DNA of 64,000 nt from positions 1-64,000 of the forward strand of contig JAFGMO010000071.1 of the NCBI GenBank assembly GCA_016927475.1. Direction: 5' to 3'. Shown in pieces: positions 42,771 through 50,300 of this stretch. Source of the DNA: Candidatus Aminicenantota bacterium (GTDB lineage Bacteria; Acidobacteriota; Aminicenantia; Aminicenantales; Aminicenantaceae). The stretch's first letter is position 1. Every line of letters starts with the position of its first letter. The notes beneath the pieces are model-generated. The model ran no database searches. It saw nothing but the letters and a program-made list of their open reading frames with translations, and had not been told where the DNA came from. A program made the position numbers and the translations under genes.

Positions 42771-45116
42771 TTATTCGTAACGAAGGCAGTCGGCGGGATT
42801 GGAAGAGGCCGCTTTAAGCGCCTGATATCCGATGGTAAGGACGGCGATTCCCAGGGCCAACATTCCGCTGAAAAAAAAGACCAGCCATCCGACATTGATA
42901 TGATAGGCAAAACTCTGAAGCCAGACTTGAAGCACAAAAAAAGCGGCCGGCCAGGAAAGAAGATTGGCCAGAAGAATCCACTTGGCGAAACTCCTGGAAA
43001 AGAGGACAACGATTCCGGCGTTTGACGAACCCAGGACCTTTCTTATCCCGATTTCCTTTGTTCTCCTCTCCGTCATAAAAGCGGTCAGGGCGAAAAGCCC
43101 TAGAACGGAGAGCCCGATAGCCAGAAAAACGAAATAAGTCAGGATACGTTCCAGTTGTTTTTCGGCATTGTACAAACGGGCGAAACTATCATCCAAAAAA
43201 TCATATTCCAGGGCGAATCTCGGACAAAATTCTTTATAGACTCTTTCGATGTGGCGTACGGCAGCGGAAATATCCGAGCCGGTTATTTTAACACAGGCTA
43301 TACCCGCCTTTCTGTACCAGTTTATGGCCATGGGACCGATGTTGGTGTGCAGGGAATTGTAATGAAAGTTTTTCACCACACCGAGGATCATAATCCGTCC
43401 GGATTGTCCATAGTGGAAAAACTTCCCTACAGGTTCGGATATGCCCAGTTTGTTGACGGCTTCTTCATTCAGTATAAACTGCAGGTCTTCGCCGCCCGGC
43501 ATGTCATAAGAAAAATTACGTCCCTCCTTGATCTCGAGTCCCATAAGATCAATAAAATCCGGGTCCGAATGGAAAACCTTGAGGGGAAATTTATCTTCCT
43601 CGTTATTACCGTAAATCGTCCATGTATTCATGAGTTTTCCGGGGATTTGAGTCAAGAAGGAAACGCCGCGAACGGAAGGATCGGATAGAAGACGCTGTTT
43701 GAAAGCTCTTTTAGCGCTCATTTGGGACTCGGCATCTCCACTAAAACGGTCACCTCGCACTCTAAAGGTCAGGACCTGGTTGTAGTCGACGCCCAGATCC
43801 CGCCCCTGCATATAACGAAGCTGGCGGACCACAGTCAAAGTGGAGATGATCAAAAAAACAGAGATGGCAAACTGGAAAGCAACCAGGATTTTGCTTTTTC
43901 CCGAGTTTTTTCTCCCCTGCCCTGATTTACCCTTCATAATCTCCACAGGGCGAAGCCCGGCTAGGTAGAAAGCCGGATAACTTCCCGAGAGAAACACCGT
44001 AAACAGGACAACACCGGCCAGAATGGCTTGAAGACCGGGATTTTTCAGCGTCAAAACCATTTTTTCGCCGACGAGGGACTGAAAGGCGGGAAAAAACAGC
44101 ACAACCAGAAAAAGGGCTGCAGCTAACGAGACAAGCACGATAAAAAAAGTCTCCCCAAAAAACTGAAATATGAGAAAACGCTGAGAGGCGCCGCTCACCT
44201 TCCGCACGGCTATCTCCCTTTCCCGCGTGCTGGTTTTGGCGACCGTCAGATTGACGAAGTTTATGCAGGCTATACTTAAAATCAGGATGGCAATGATGGA
44301 GAAAGCAATCACCATATGGATGTTGCCGTGCAGCATGTTTTTTTCTGCATTGAGGTTACGGGCAAAATAGATATCTTTGAAGGGGCGGAGAAAAAGGGGG
44401 ACTTTCTCCCATCGTTCCGTCTTTAAAACACGTGCATTGATTTTCTCTTCCAGTCCTTTGATATCCGCCCCCGGAACGATCTTGAGATAGAGGGGAAAAT
44501 TGAAACTGCGGGATGTAAGAAAGTCCTCTGAGCCTCTTCGAACGATGTCGAAAACAGAGGCAAAGGCGTTTATACGCATATGAAATTTTCGAATATCCTC
44601 AATCACCCCGGTCACGGTATAGGGCACGGAATTATTGTACAGAATCGTTTTTCCGAGGGCCTCTTCATCACCGAAAAGTTTTTTCGCAATGGATCTCGTG
44701 AGGACGATGGAGTTGGGATTTCCAAGGGCCGTCTGCTGGTTTCCCTCTATAAAATTGAAATGAAATACGTCGAAAACTTCATCGTCTACCATGGCCAGAT
44801 CCGTAAGCGTAAAAATTTTTTCTCCGTATCGTACGGTCGGTTCGTTCCAGAAATAAAAGCGGACGGCTTTTTCAATCTCGGGAAACACGGACACAGTGTC
44901 CTTTAAGTAAGGAGGCAAGATGACCCATGAGGACTCAAGACGATAGATCTGATCCCGATGGAGCTGTTCCTTGTCATAGGTTAGCTGATGGTTGACCCAG
45001 AAAAAAATAAGCAGCGCGCAGGCCATGCCGACGGCCAATCCCGAAATGCTGATCAGAGATGTTCCCTTGTGTTTTAAAATGTTCCGCAGGGCGATTTTGA
45101 CGTGGTGAAAAAGCAT
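42771..45116 (-). CDS. FtsX/MacB-like ABC permease without prefix
   Basis: A 781-residue permease with the usual plan: first membrane helix near 22-44 (ISISGLAVGMACALLIFFWV), MacB_PCD periplasmic domain to about 260, central FtsX block (TREREIAVRKVSGAS), second periplasmic domain, C-terminal FtsX block (RRTKEIGIRKVLGSS) and the ending PADCLRYE. It lacks the prefix domain seen at 1936-4566 and 50301-52874. Good ribosome site (CAGGAGAGAAG). Neither an ATPase nor a PadR is adjacent. It is the second of four permeases in this window. Confidence 0.9.
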   Translation of the reverse strand: MLFHHVKIALRNILKHKGTSLISISGLAVGMACALLIFFWVNHQLTYDKEQLHRDQIYRLESSWVILPPYLKDTVSVFPEIEKAVRFYFWNEPTVRYGEKIFTLTDLAMVDDEVFDVFHFNFIEGNQQTALGNPNSIVLTRSIAKKLFGDEEALGKTILYNNSVPYTVTGVIEDIRKFHMRINAFASVFDIVRRGSEDFLTSRSFNFPLYLKIVPGADIKGLEEKINARVLKTERWEKVPLFLRPFKDIYFARNLNAEKNMLHGNIHMVIAFSIIAILILSIACINFVNLTVAKTSTREREIAVRKVSGASQRFLIFQFFGETFFIVLVSLAAALFLVVLFFPAFQSLVGEKMVLTLKNPGLQAILAGVVLFTVFLSGSYPAFYLAGLRPVEIMKGKSGQGRKNSGKSKILVAFQFAISVFLIISTLTVVRQLRYMQGRDLGVDYNQVLTFRVRGDRFSGDAESQMSAKRAFKQRLLSDPSVRGVSFLTQIPGKLMNTWTIYGNNEEDKFPLKVFHSDPDFIDLMGLEIKEGRNFSYDMPGGEDLQFILNEEAVNKLGISEPVGKFFHYGQSGRIMILGVVKNFHYNSLHTNIGPMAINWYRKAGIACVKITGSDISAAVRHIERVYKEFCPRFALEYDFLDDSFARLYNAEKQLERILTYFVFLAIGLSVLGLFALTAFMTERRTKEIGIRKVLGSSNAGIVVLFSRSFAKWILLANLLSWPAAFFVLQVWLQSFAYHINVGWLVFFFSGMLALGIAVLTIGYQALKAASSNPADCLRYE

Positions 45117-45254
45117 GGTCTTCTCTCCTGGATAATTCTATGCAGCTGTCATCTCAAAATAAAAGACAAATTTGAGAGGGAAAAAGTTGCCTATGGAGGT
45201 AAATCGGTGAGATGGAATACGGAAGAAGGCTTAAAAATTTTTATTGTTTTATCG

Positions 45255-45986
45255 TTATGCTTGGGCAGCAGGAAAGCCTATCGTTTGAGCGAAAAGCACG
45301 CGCTGCTCCGGACGTAATTTAAACTCTCTATGGGTGTCCTGTTTATTACAATTATGAAAATGGGCGGCCAATCCCCGGGAAGCGGCATACAAGTAAACAT
45401 TCTGGGCTATCAGGCCGGTGGCGACATAATAATAAGATTTCTGTATCTCAGTATCCTTGAGTCCCGGCTCCTGAAACGGCGCCTTACTGTATTTTGCAAT
45501 ATCAACGACAAAAAATATATTCACGGGAGCCCGGCTTCCCCTCCGTCTTCGCGCTCTATGGCGGTAGTCTCCGGCAACGACGGGTTTCAAAATGTGAGCT
45601 GCCGCATCATAGAGATAAACCCCTTGCGGCATGGTAACATACAGGTCGATTTCCTGGGAGTTGCTTGCCGAGGCGGCCGTTCTCCCAGGTCCGCCATGCG
45701 GCTCATTTTCCCGGTTTACTCCGAACGCGGCCCATAGAAGATTGGAAAGCATCTGCGGTGGAAGTTCCTTGGAATCGATGCTTCGAATGGTCCTTCTCTC
45801 TTTTAGAGAAGCCAATACGGATTTGCCTCCATCGGTTTCGGGTTTGACAAGTTTGATGGGTTGCAGATCCCCGGCAGGATTTGGTGTTTCCTGAGAGGAT
45901 GTTTTTATCGTTTTTTTCCCTCCGGATATCGTTCCCGCAAGAAACGTTATCGCCGGAACCGTATTCAAAAATGTTCTGCGGTTCAT
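45255..45986 (-). CDS. Tat-exported nitroreductase-family (SagB-type) oxidoreductase
   Basis: A 243-residue protein with a twin-arginine signal (MNRRTFLNTVPAITFLAG), so it is probably folded with FMN in the cytoplasm and exported. The nitroreductase core begins SVLASLKERRTIRSIDSKEL, followed by QMLSNLLWAAFGVN, the family helix. The part VYLYAASRGLAAHFHN matches the central helix of SagB-type proteins. Middle residues GDYRHRARRRRGSRAP are unusually arginine-rich and differ from the consensus, which hints at two nearby compensating changes. An AGGAGGG ribosome site precedes the ATG. Substrate unknown; members reduce nitro groups or form azoline/oxazole-type heterocycles. Confidence 0.82.
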   Translation of the reverse strand: MNRRTFLNTVPAITFLAGTISGGKKTIKTSSQETPNPAGDLQPIKLVKPETDGGKSVLASLKERRTIRSIDSKELPPQMLSNLLWAAFGVNRENEPHGGPGRTAASASNSQEIDLYVTMPQGVYLYDAAAHILKPVVAGDYRHRARRRRGSRAPVNIFFVVDIAKYSKAPFQEPGLKDTEIQKSYYYVATGLIAQNVYLYAASRGLAAHFHNCNKQDTHREFKLRPEQRVLFAQTIGFPAAQA

Positions 45987-46404
45987 TATGCCCTCCTTCT
46001 TTTGGCGTTCCAGAAAAAAATATTTTTTTGAATACCCTTTTTTGTGATAATTTCCTAATTTTCCCTGAAGAAGATTTTCACTTTAAAAAATTATAAATTC
46101 CAAGAATAAATAAAGTCAATCCAAATGAATAATTGGATGACGAAAAGGACTGGATACCCCGGACAAGCCGGGGTATGACATGAGTTAAGCATATCATGAT
46201 ACCTTTTTTGAAGGATCATCTCGGAGGAGGAGCAGCGGGGAATGAAAGAGATGTTATTCTTTTCTCGGCTTGACAAATTTCTTGGAGGCGTCTTTATGCA
46301 ATTCATCTATACACCTTAAAAATCGCTTAACAATTGCACCCTATGCTGCTATTAATAAAAAGATAAGTGGGAACGAAGGGTATCGTTTATCAAGGAGAGG
46401 CATC
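45987..46404. other. Divergent intergenic region with REP-like palindrome
   Basis: The interval between two divergent genes. It contains the palindrome at 46146-46182; promoters for both genes must lie here, but no clean -35/-10 pair was found. Nothing else of note. Confidence 0.4.
46146..46182. repeat. Short REP-like palindrome, copy 2
   Basis: GGATACCCCGGACAAGCCGG and GGTATGAC form a TACCCCGG / CCGGGGTA hairpin. It matches the copy at 34033 over about 27 bases, with more complete pairing here. Confidence 0.55.
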
Positions 46405-47403
46405 ATGAAAAACAAAGCGATTTTAATGATGGCGGCATGCGCTATCATGATGATTCTGGCCGGTTATGCAAAACAAGAAAATTTCCCGGTTCTCAAGGGG
46501 CCGTACCTCGGCCAGAAACCGCCGGGAAATACGGCTGAGATTTTTGCGCCCGGCATTGCCTCAACGGAGCACAGTGAATTCTGCTCCGTGTTTTCACCTG
46601 ATGAAAACGAATTTTATTGGTCAATCTCGGGCGCACCTTATCCCGTCATCGTGGTGATGCGCCAAAACAAGAACCGATGGACAGAACCTGAAATCGTATC
46701 TTTCTCAGGAAAATATCTTGATTTCGACATGTCCATCTCTCCTGATGGAAAACGGCTTTTTTTCTGTTCCCGGCGTCCGTTGGATGGAAATGGCCCACCG
46801 ACAGACAATACCGATTTTTGGTTTGCGGAACGAGAAGGCGGTGAATGGTCCGAACCGAAGCATCTGGAAGGCCCGGTCAACTCAATGGGGCAAGAGTACT
46901 ATCCCATTTTTGTAAAAAACGGATCTCTGTACTTCTCATCGACACGGCCCGGCGGTTTTGGCGGTGGAGATATATACAGGGCCCTTTTCGAGGAAGGAGT
47001 ATTCCTGGAACCTGAAAACTTAGGATCAGCCATCAATACTGAAAATTTTGAGGGAGATCTTTTCATTGCCGGCGACGAATCATACATCATTGTCACTTGT
47101 TACGGCAGGCCTGATAGCTTCGGATCTGGAGATCTATACATTAGTTTTCGCCGTGAAGACGACACCTGGTCTCTTATGAAAAACATGGGAGCCACAGTCA
47201 ATACCCCGGCCAATGAGCACTGTCCCATTCTGTCTCCCGACGGAAAGTATCTCTTTTTTTCCAGCGGCAGGAATCGCCACCCGGATTATTCGAAGGAAGC
47301 AATCACATTAAAAGAAAAACTCGAGATGATGAATTCATGGGGAAACGGCAGGAGTGAGGATATTTACTGGATCGATGCAGACATTATCGATGCCCTGAAA
47401 TAG
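46405..47403 (+). CDS. PD40 beta-propeller protein
   Basis: A 332-residue exported protein; ATG at 46405 has an AAGGAGAGG site, and the upstream frame to 46270 is rejected. Signal peptide MAACAIMMILAGYA. Blades are WD40-like PD40 repeats: CSVFSPDENEFYWS, MSISPDGKRLFFCSRRP, YYPIFVKNGSLYFSSTRPGG, CPILSPDGKYLFFSSGRN. This fold is seen in TolB and related envelope proteins. No partner domain. It is convergent with the enoyl-CoA hydratase gene (stops 10 bases apart). Function unknown; a scaffold or ligand-binding role is inferred. Confidence 0.82.
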   Translation: MKNKAILMMAACAIMMILAGYAKQENFPVLKGPYLGQKPPGNTAEIFAPGIASTEHSEFCSVFSPDENEFYWSISGAPYPVIVVMRQNKNRWTEPEIVSFSGKYLDFDMSISPDGKRLFFCSRRPLDGNGPPTDNTDFWFAEREGGEWSEPKHLEGPVNSMGQEYYPIFVKNGSLYFSSTRPGGFGGGDIYRALFEEGVFLEPENLGSAINTENFEGDLFIAGDESYIIVTCYGRPDSFGSGDLYISFRREDDTWSLMKNMGATVNTPANEHCPILSPDGKYLFFSSGRNRHPDYSKEAITLKEKLEMMNSWGNGRSEDIYWIDADIIDALK

Positions 47404-47412
47404 TAGGACAAC

Positions 47413-48180
47413 CTATTCCTTTTTGGGCTTGGTAAATTTTTTGGAAGCATCCCTCAAGTATTGCTGTGCCGGTTTACTGAACCAGTAATCCAGGAATAAC
47501 TCGAATTTTTGTGTGCGGTTTTTTTCATACCTGTTTTTGATCTCTTCAATACGATTGGCTTTGATTTCAGCATAGGCCCGGTTCTGCGAAGAAGCCAATT
47601 CAGCGGCTTTTTCCATGGAACGCTGTTCCAACAGATCAACGGCATACAATTCATCAATAAGACCTATCGCATGCGCCTTCGGCATGGATATAAACATACC
47701 GCTGTACATCATATGGGAGGCTGCCCGATCGCCGATCACCTGCCTAAAAATCATGTCAGCCAGATAAGGAACGGGAACTCCCAGCTTTATTTCATTCATA
47801 CCGATTTTTTTGTTTTCATCATTTACCGCGAAGCGGAAATCACACGTCAGGGCCATAATGTTTCCGCCGGCTACGGCATGACCGGCCATGCAACAGACCG
47901 TCGGCAGCGGCAGAATGAAGAGTTCAAAAACGAGTCGGTTAAATTCATGCCAGAAATCGGTCATCTCCGACCGATTGAACTTGAGCAGGATTGGCAAATC
48001 AAGACCGATGGAGAAAAACTTGCGGTTGCCGCATAAAACCAGGCCTTGTGCTTCATTTCGTGCCTCCTCAAGGGCATTGGAACACTGAGCAACCAAATCC
48101 GGGCTTATGGCATTGATGGTTCCATTGTTCAAGGTTAAAACGGCTATACTTTCACGGAATTCCATTTTTATTTTTTCCAT
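47413..48180 (-). CDS. Enoyl-CoA hydratase/isomerase-family protein
   Basis: A 255-residue crotonase-fold protein. ATG at 48180 is close to AGAGGTGG and is preferred over a GTG at 48186. The oxyanion-hole parts AGHAVAGGNIMALTCDFRFA and GLVLCGNRKFFSIGLDLP are clear. The catalytic Glu of the hydratase (E144-type) in MNEIKLGVPVP is present as a neighbouring Glu in the block IGMNEIKLGV, while the second acid (GxxxE at the 164-type position) is not obvious, so isomerase or other CoA-thioester activity is equally likely. No fatty-acid oxidation genes are nearby. Confidence 0.85.
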   Translation of the reverse strand: MEKIKMEFRESIAVLTLNNGTINAISPDLVAQCSNALEEARNEAQGLVLCGNRKFFSIGLDLPILLKFNRSEMTDFWHEFNRLVFELFILPLPTVCCMAGHAVAGGNIMALTCDFRFAVNDENKKIGMNEIKLGVPVPYLADMIFRQVIGDRAASHMMYSGMFISMPKAHAIGLIDELYAVDLLEQRSMEKAAELASSQNRAYAEIKANRIEEIKNRYEKNRTQKFELFLDYWFSKPAQQYLRDASKKFTKPKKE

Positions 48181-48581
48181 GGCCACCTCTTTCCGGAAAT
48201 CCTACAGATTATTATACGGGAAGCCGTTGTTTTCGTTATCCACTCTCTTTTAAACTTTTTTTCAGATAGAGACCGGGCTACAGAAAACAGGAACATTTAC
48301 AGCGCTTCAATTGAATTTTTTTGGGTGCTTAGCTATACTGGAATCACGGTCCGCCGGGATAAACTTACGAAGTCCACCCGCATGAAAACCCATTTTTTCT
48401 CTAAAAAACATCCATTCCGATAAAAAAAACGAGAGGAACATTTCAATAGCCTGCTTTATTCACGAGTCAAGGGATTATGCCGGGTCGGTTGCCGCATCTG
48501 TGAGGCGTCAGCCTGTGAAGCTGTGCTCGGCACCGCGATCAGGCTGCAACAAAGCAAATGCGGTAAGATCGGCGGGTTAGG
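48181..48581. other. Intergenic region, nothing assigned
   Basis: It holds no gene, repeat or riboswitch I could support. The upstream part of the HEAT gene may have been lost here, because that protein starts mid-repeat. Confidence 0.4.
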
Positions 48582-49268
48582 TTGGGTCGGCGCCTGAAAG
48601 GTAAATTTGGCCGAAATTTTCTTGAAGAATTTCCATCCGGAGATTTTTCAGAAAATGCACGGCTCATGATCGAAAGGTTCAGTTTCCATAAAGCTGAAAA
48701 CGAAAGCTCGATTCCCGCCTACAAGGATTTTATCGGAAAATTTCCCAATGCAGACCTGGCAAAAACGGCGGAATTAAGAATCAAAAAGTCGGCAATGGCC
48801 GTCTTATCTCGAATTAAGAATCCCCGGAAATCAACTCTATTGATCGACTGCTTGATCCATGATAAAAACCGGGTCAAAATGTCTGCTGCCAGAATCATGG
48901 GGGAAATCAGGGAAAGGCGAGCTGTTGCTTCCCTGATACAAATTTTGAACAATCGTTTCGTTCAAAAAGATGTGGTCTGGGCACTGGGCAGGATTAAAGA
49001 TACCAAAGCGGTCGAATCCTTGTTATCGTTGCTGAAGCGGACGCGTGGTCCTTACGACAGCAAGGATAAAGAGGTCATCGATGCCCTGGGAGAGATCGGC
49101 GACCGGCGTGCGGTCGAACCTCTGCTGAACATTTTAAAAAAGGCCCAAGAAAATAACAATACTTACATTAAAAGGGCCGCAACGCAAGCCCTGCGCAAAA
49201 TAACCGGACAAAAATTCAAGGAAGAATATGAAATATGGGCCGCATGGTGGAAAAAAAATAAATATTAA
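48582..49268 (+). CDS. HEAT-repeat protein, probably 5'-truncated
   Basis: A 228-residue open frame with a TTG first codon at 48582; ATG at 48666 is an alternative and is likely the only real start. Residues before 70 resemble the end of a TPR-like repeat (EFPSGDFSENARLMIERF), so the N-terminus seems to be missing. The rest has four to five HEAT repeats (KNPRKSTLLIDCLIHDKNRV, ERRAVASLIQILNNRFVQKD, TKAVESLLSLLKRTRGPYDS, DRRAVEPLLNILKKAQENNN). Such proteins scaffold or act in phycobilisome-like lyase roles; here nothing can be assigned. The window holds no partner. Confidence 0.6.
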   Translation: MGRRLKGKFGRNFLEEFPSGDFSENARLMIERFSFHKAENESSIPAYKDFIGKFPNADLAKTAELRIKKSAMAVLSRIKNPRKSTLLIDCLIHDKNRVKMSAARIMGEIRERRAVASLIQILNNRFVQKDVVWALGRIKDTKAVESLLSLLKRTRGPYDSKDKEVIDALGEIGDRRAVEPLLNILKKAQENNNTYIKRAATQALRKITGQKFKEEYEIWAAWWKKNKY

Positions 49269-49422
49269 AGTATCTGTTTTTTATCACAAAATATGTTATA
49301 ATGAACCGTTGATTTTGGGGAAGATGAACGAGTTTTTTGACTTATGCTCTTCTCCTTAAGCACACTATTATTTCGGTTTGTCCGATTGCCAAGCGGATGA
49401 ACCTATTCTAAAGGAGATGAGT
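49261..49422 (+). promoter_or_regulatory. Promoter and long leader of the RRM gene
   Basis: TATAAT at 49295-49300 is a perfect -10 box; the -35 is poor. Transcription near 49307 would give a leader of about 115 bases before the ATG at 49423. Long leaders of RRM and cold-shock genes often carry a cold-responsive structure. Confidence 0.5.
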
Positions 49423-49710
49423 ATGAACATCTATGTAGGCAACTTATCATTCGACACTAAGGAATCCGATTTGCGACAGGCCTTTGAGGCTTTCGGCAAG
49501 GTCGAAAGCACAAAAATCATTGAAGACAGCTACAGCGGCCGGTCCCGCGGTTTCGGATTTGTCGAGATGCCCGACCAGAAAGAGGCCGAGAGTGCCATCG
49601 CCGGTTTGAACGGCAAGTCGCTCCAGGGCCGAGACATCAAGGTCAACGAGGCCAAACCCAGAAACGACCGAAACAGAGGAGGCGGATTTGGCGGGGGAAG
49701 GCGCTATTAA
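49423..49710 (+). CDS. RRM-type glycine-rich RNA-binding protein
   Basis: A 95-residue RNA-recognition-motif protein. RNP2 is NIYVGNL near residue 2 and RNP1 is SRGFGFVEM near 40; aromatic residues that stack on RNA bases are present. The tail is glycine/arginine-rich (RNRGGGFGGGRRY). ATG at 49423 is chosen because AAGGAG lies six bases before it; ATG at 49417 would leave no room. This type binds single-stranded RNA and is induced in the cold in cyanobacteria and other phyla. A terminator follows at 49747. Confidence 0.93.
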   Translation: MNIYVGNLSFDTKESDLRQAFEAFGKVESTKIIEDSYSGRSRGFGFVEMPDQKEAESAIAGLNGKSLQGRDIKVNEAKPRNDRNRGGGFGGGRRY

Positions 49711-49746
49711 ATAAGCGGTCATAATCCTCGCTTTATTTCTGACATC

Positions 49747-49783
49747 GAAAAGGGCCGGTTCGTTAGAGCCGGCCTTTTTAAAC
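49747..49783 (+). terminator. Rho-independent terminator after the RRM gene
   Basis: AAAAGGGCCGG pairs with CCGGCCTTTTT around a ten-base loop (TTCGTTAGAG), giving about an 11-bp GC-rich stem with a T-run. It lies 36 bases after the stop codon. Confidence 0.9.
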
Positions 49784-49974
49784 ACTACAGGTCTATAATC
49801 CGCAAAAATCAGGCTTTTGAAGAGAAGGCCCAAGTTTTAAGGGCCTGAAAAAACATATGCCTGCCCTTTGAATAATAATCCTAATAAATTTATCTACGCT
49901 TTTTGAAATAATTGTCAACCAATTTATTCAAAAATAGTATATATATAGTGAATATTGAAAATGTGAAGCGAAAT

Positions 49975-50295
49975 ATGCGTATATTAACAAGAACAGAAGA
50001 GGTCATTCTGGCTGCTGTGTGGAAACTTCACGACAATGCCTATGGAGTTTCCGTTAATGAATATATCAACAAAAAAACGGGTCTGGATTGGAAATTCGGT
50101 TCCATCTACACTCCCCTCGGCAGGCTGGTTGAAAAAGGACTCCTGCGGACGATTAAAGGCGAACCCAGCCCTGAGCGTGGTGGACGGAGAAAGATATTCT
50201 TTCAATTAACAAAAGAGGGAAAGAAGGCTCTTCTCGAGATTCAGAAACTGAACTCCGTCCTATGGCAGGATATGCCTTCACTGGAAACAAGGTAA
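49975..50295 (+). CDS. PadR-family transcriptional regulator
   Basis: A 106-residue PadR regulator. ATG at 49975 is chosen over upstream GTG candidates because the domain begins at RTEEVILAAVWKLHDNAYGV; the recognition helix is FGSIYTPLGRLVEKGLLRT and the wing GRRKIFFQLTKEGKKALLE. PadR proteins repress by binding palindromes and are released by ligands. It ends five bases before the permease start and probably regulates the permease pair in one operon. No PadR box was recognised. Confidence 0.9.
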   Translation: MRILTRTEEVILAAVWKLHDNAYGVSVNEYINKKTGLDWKFGSIYTPLGRLVEKGLLRTIKGEPSPERGGRRKIFFQLTKEGKKALLEIQKLNSVLWQDMPSLETR

Positions 50296-50300
50296 GCCCC

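Noticed and set aside
45255-45986. A frameshift in the nitroreductase at the arginine-rich stretch
   Set aside because: Total length and flanking motifs are normal, and neither alternative frame reads as the expected consensus, so divergence is as likely.
48480-48581. A riboswitch or tRNA in the GC-rich stretch before the HEAT gene
   Set aside because: No cobalamin-box consensus, no T-loop GTTCGA and no cloverleaf could be drawn.
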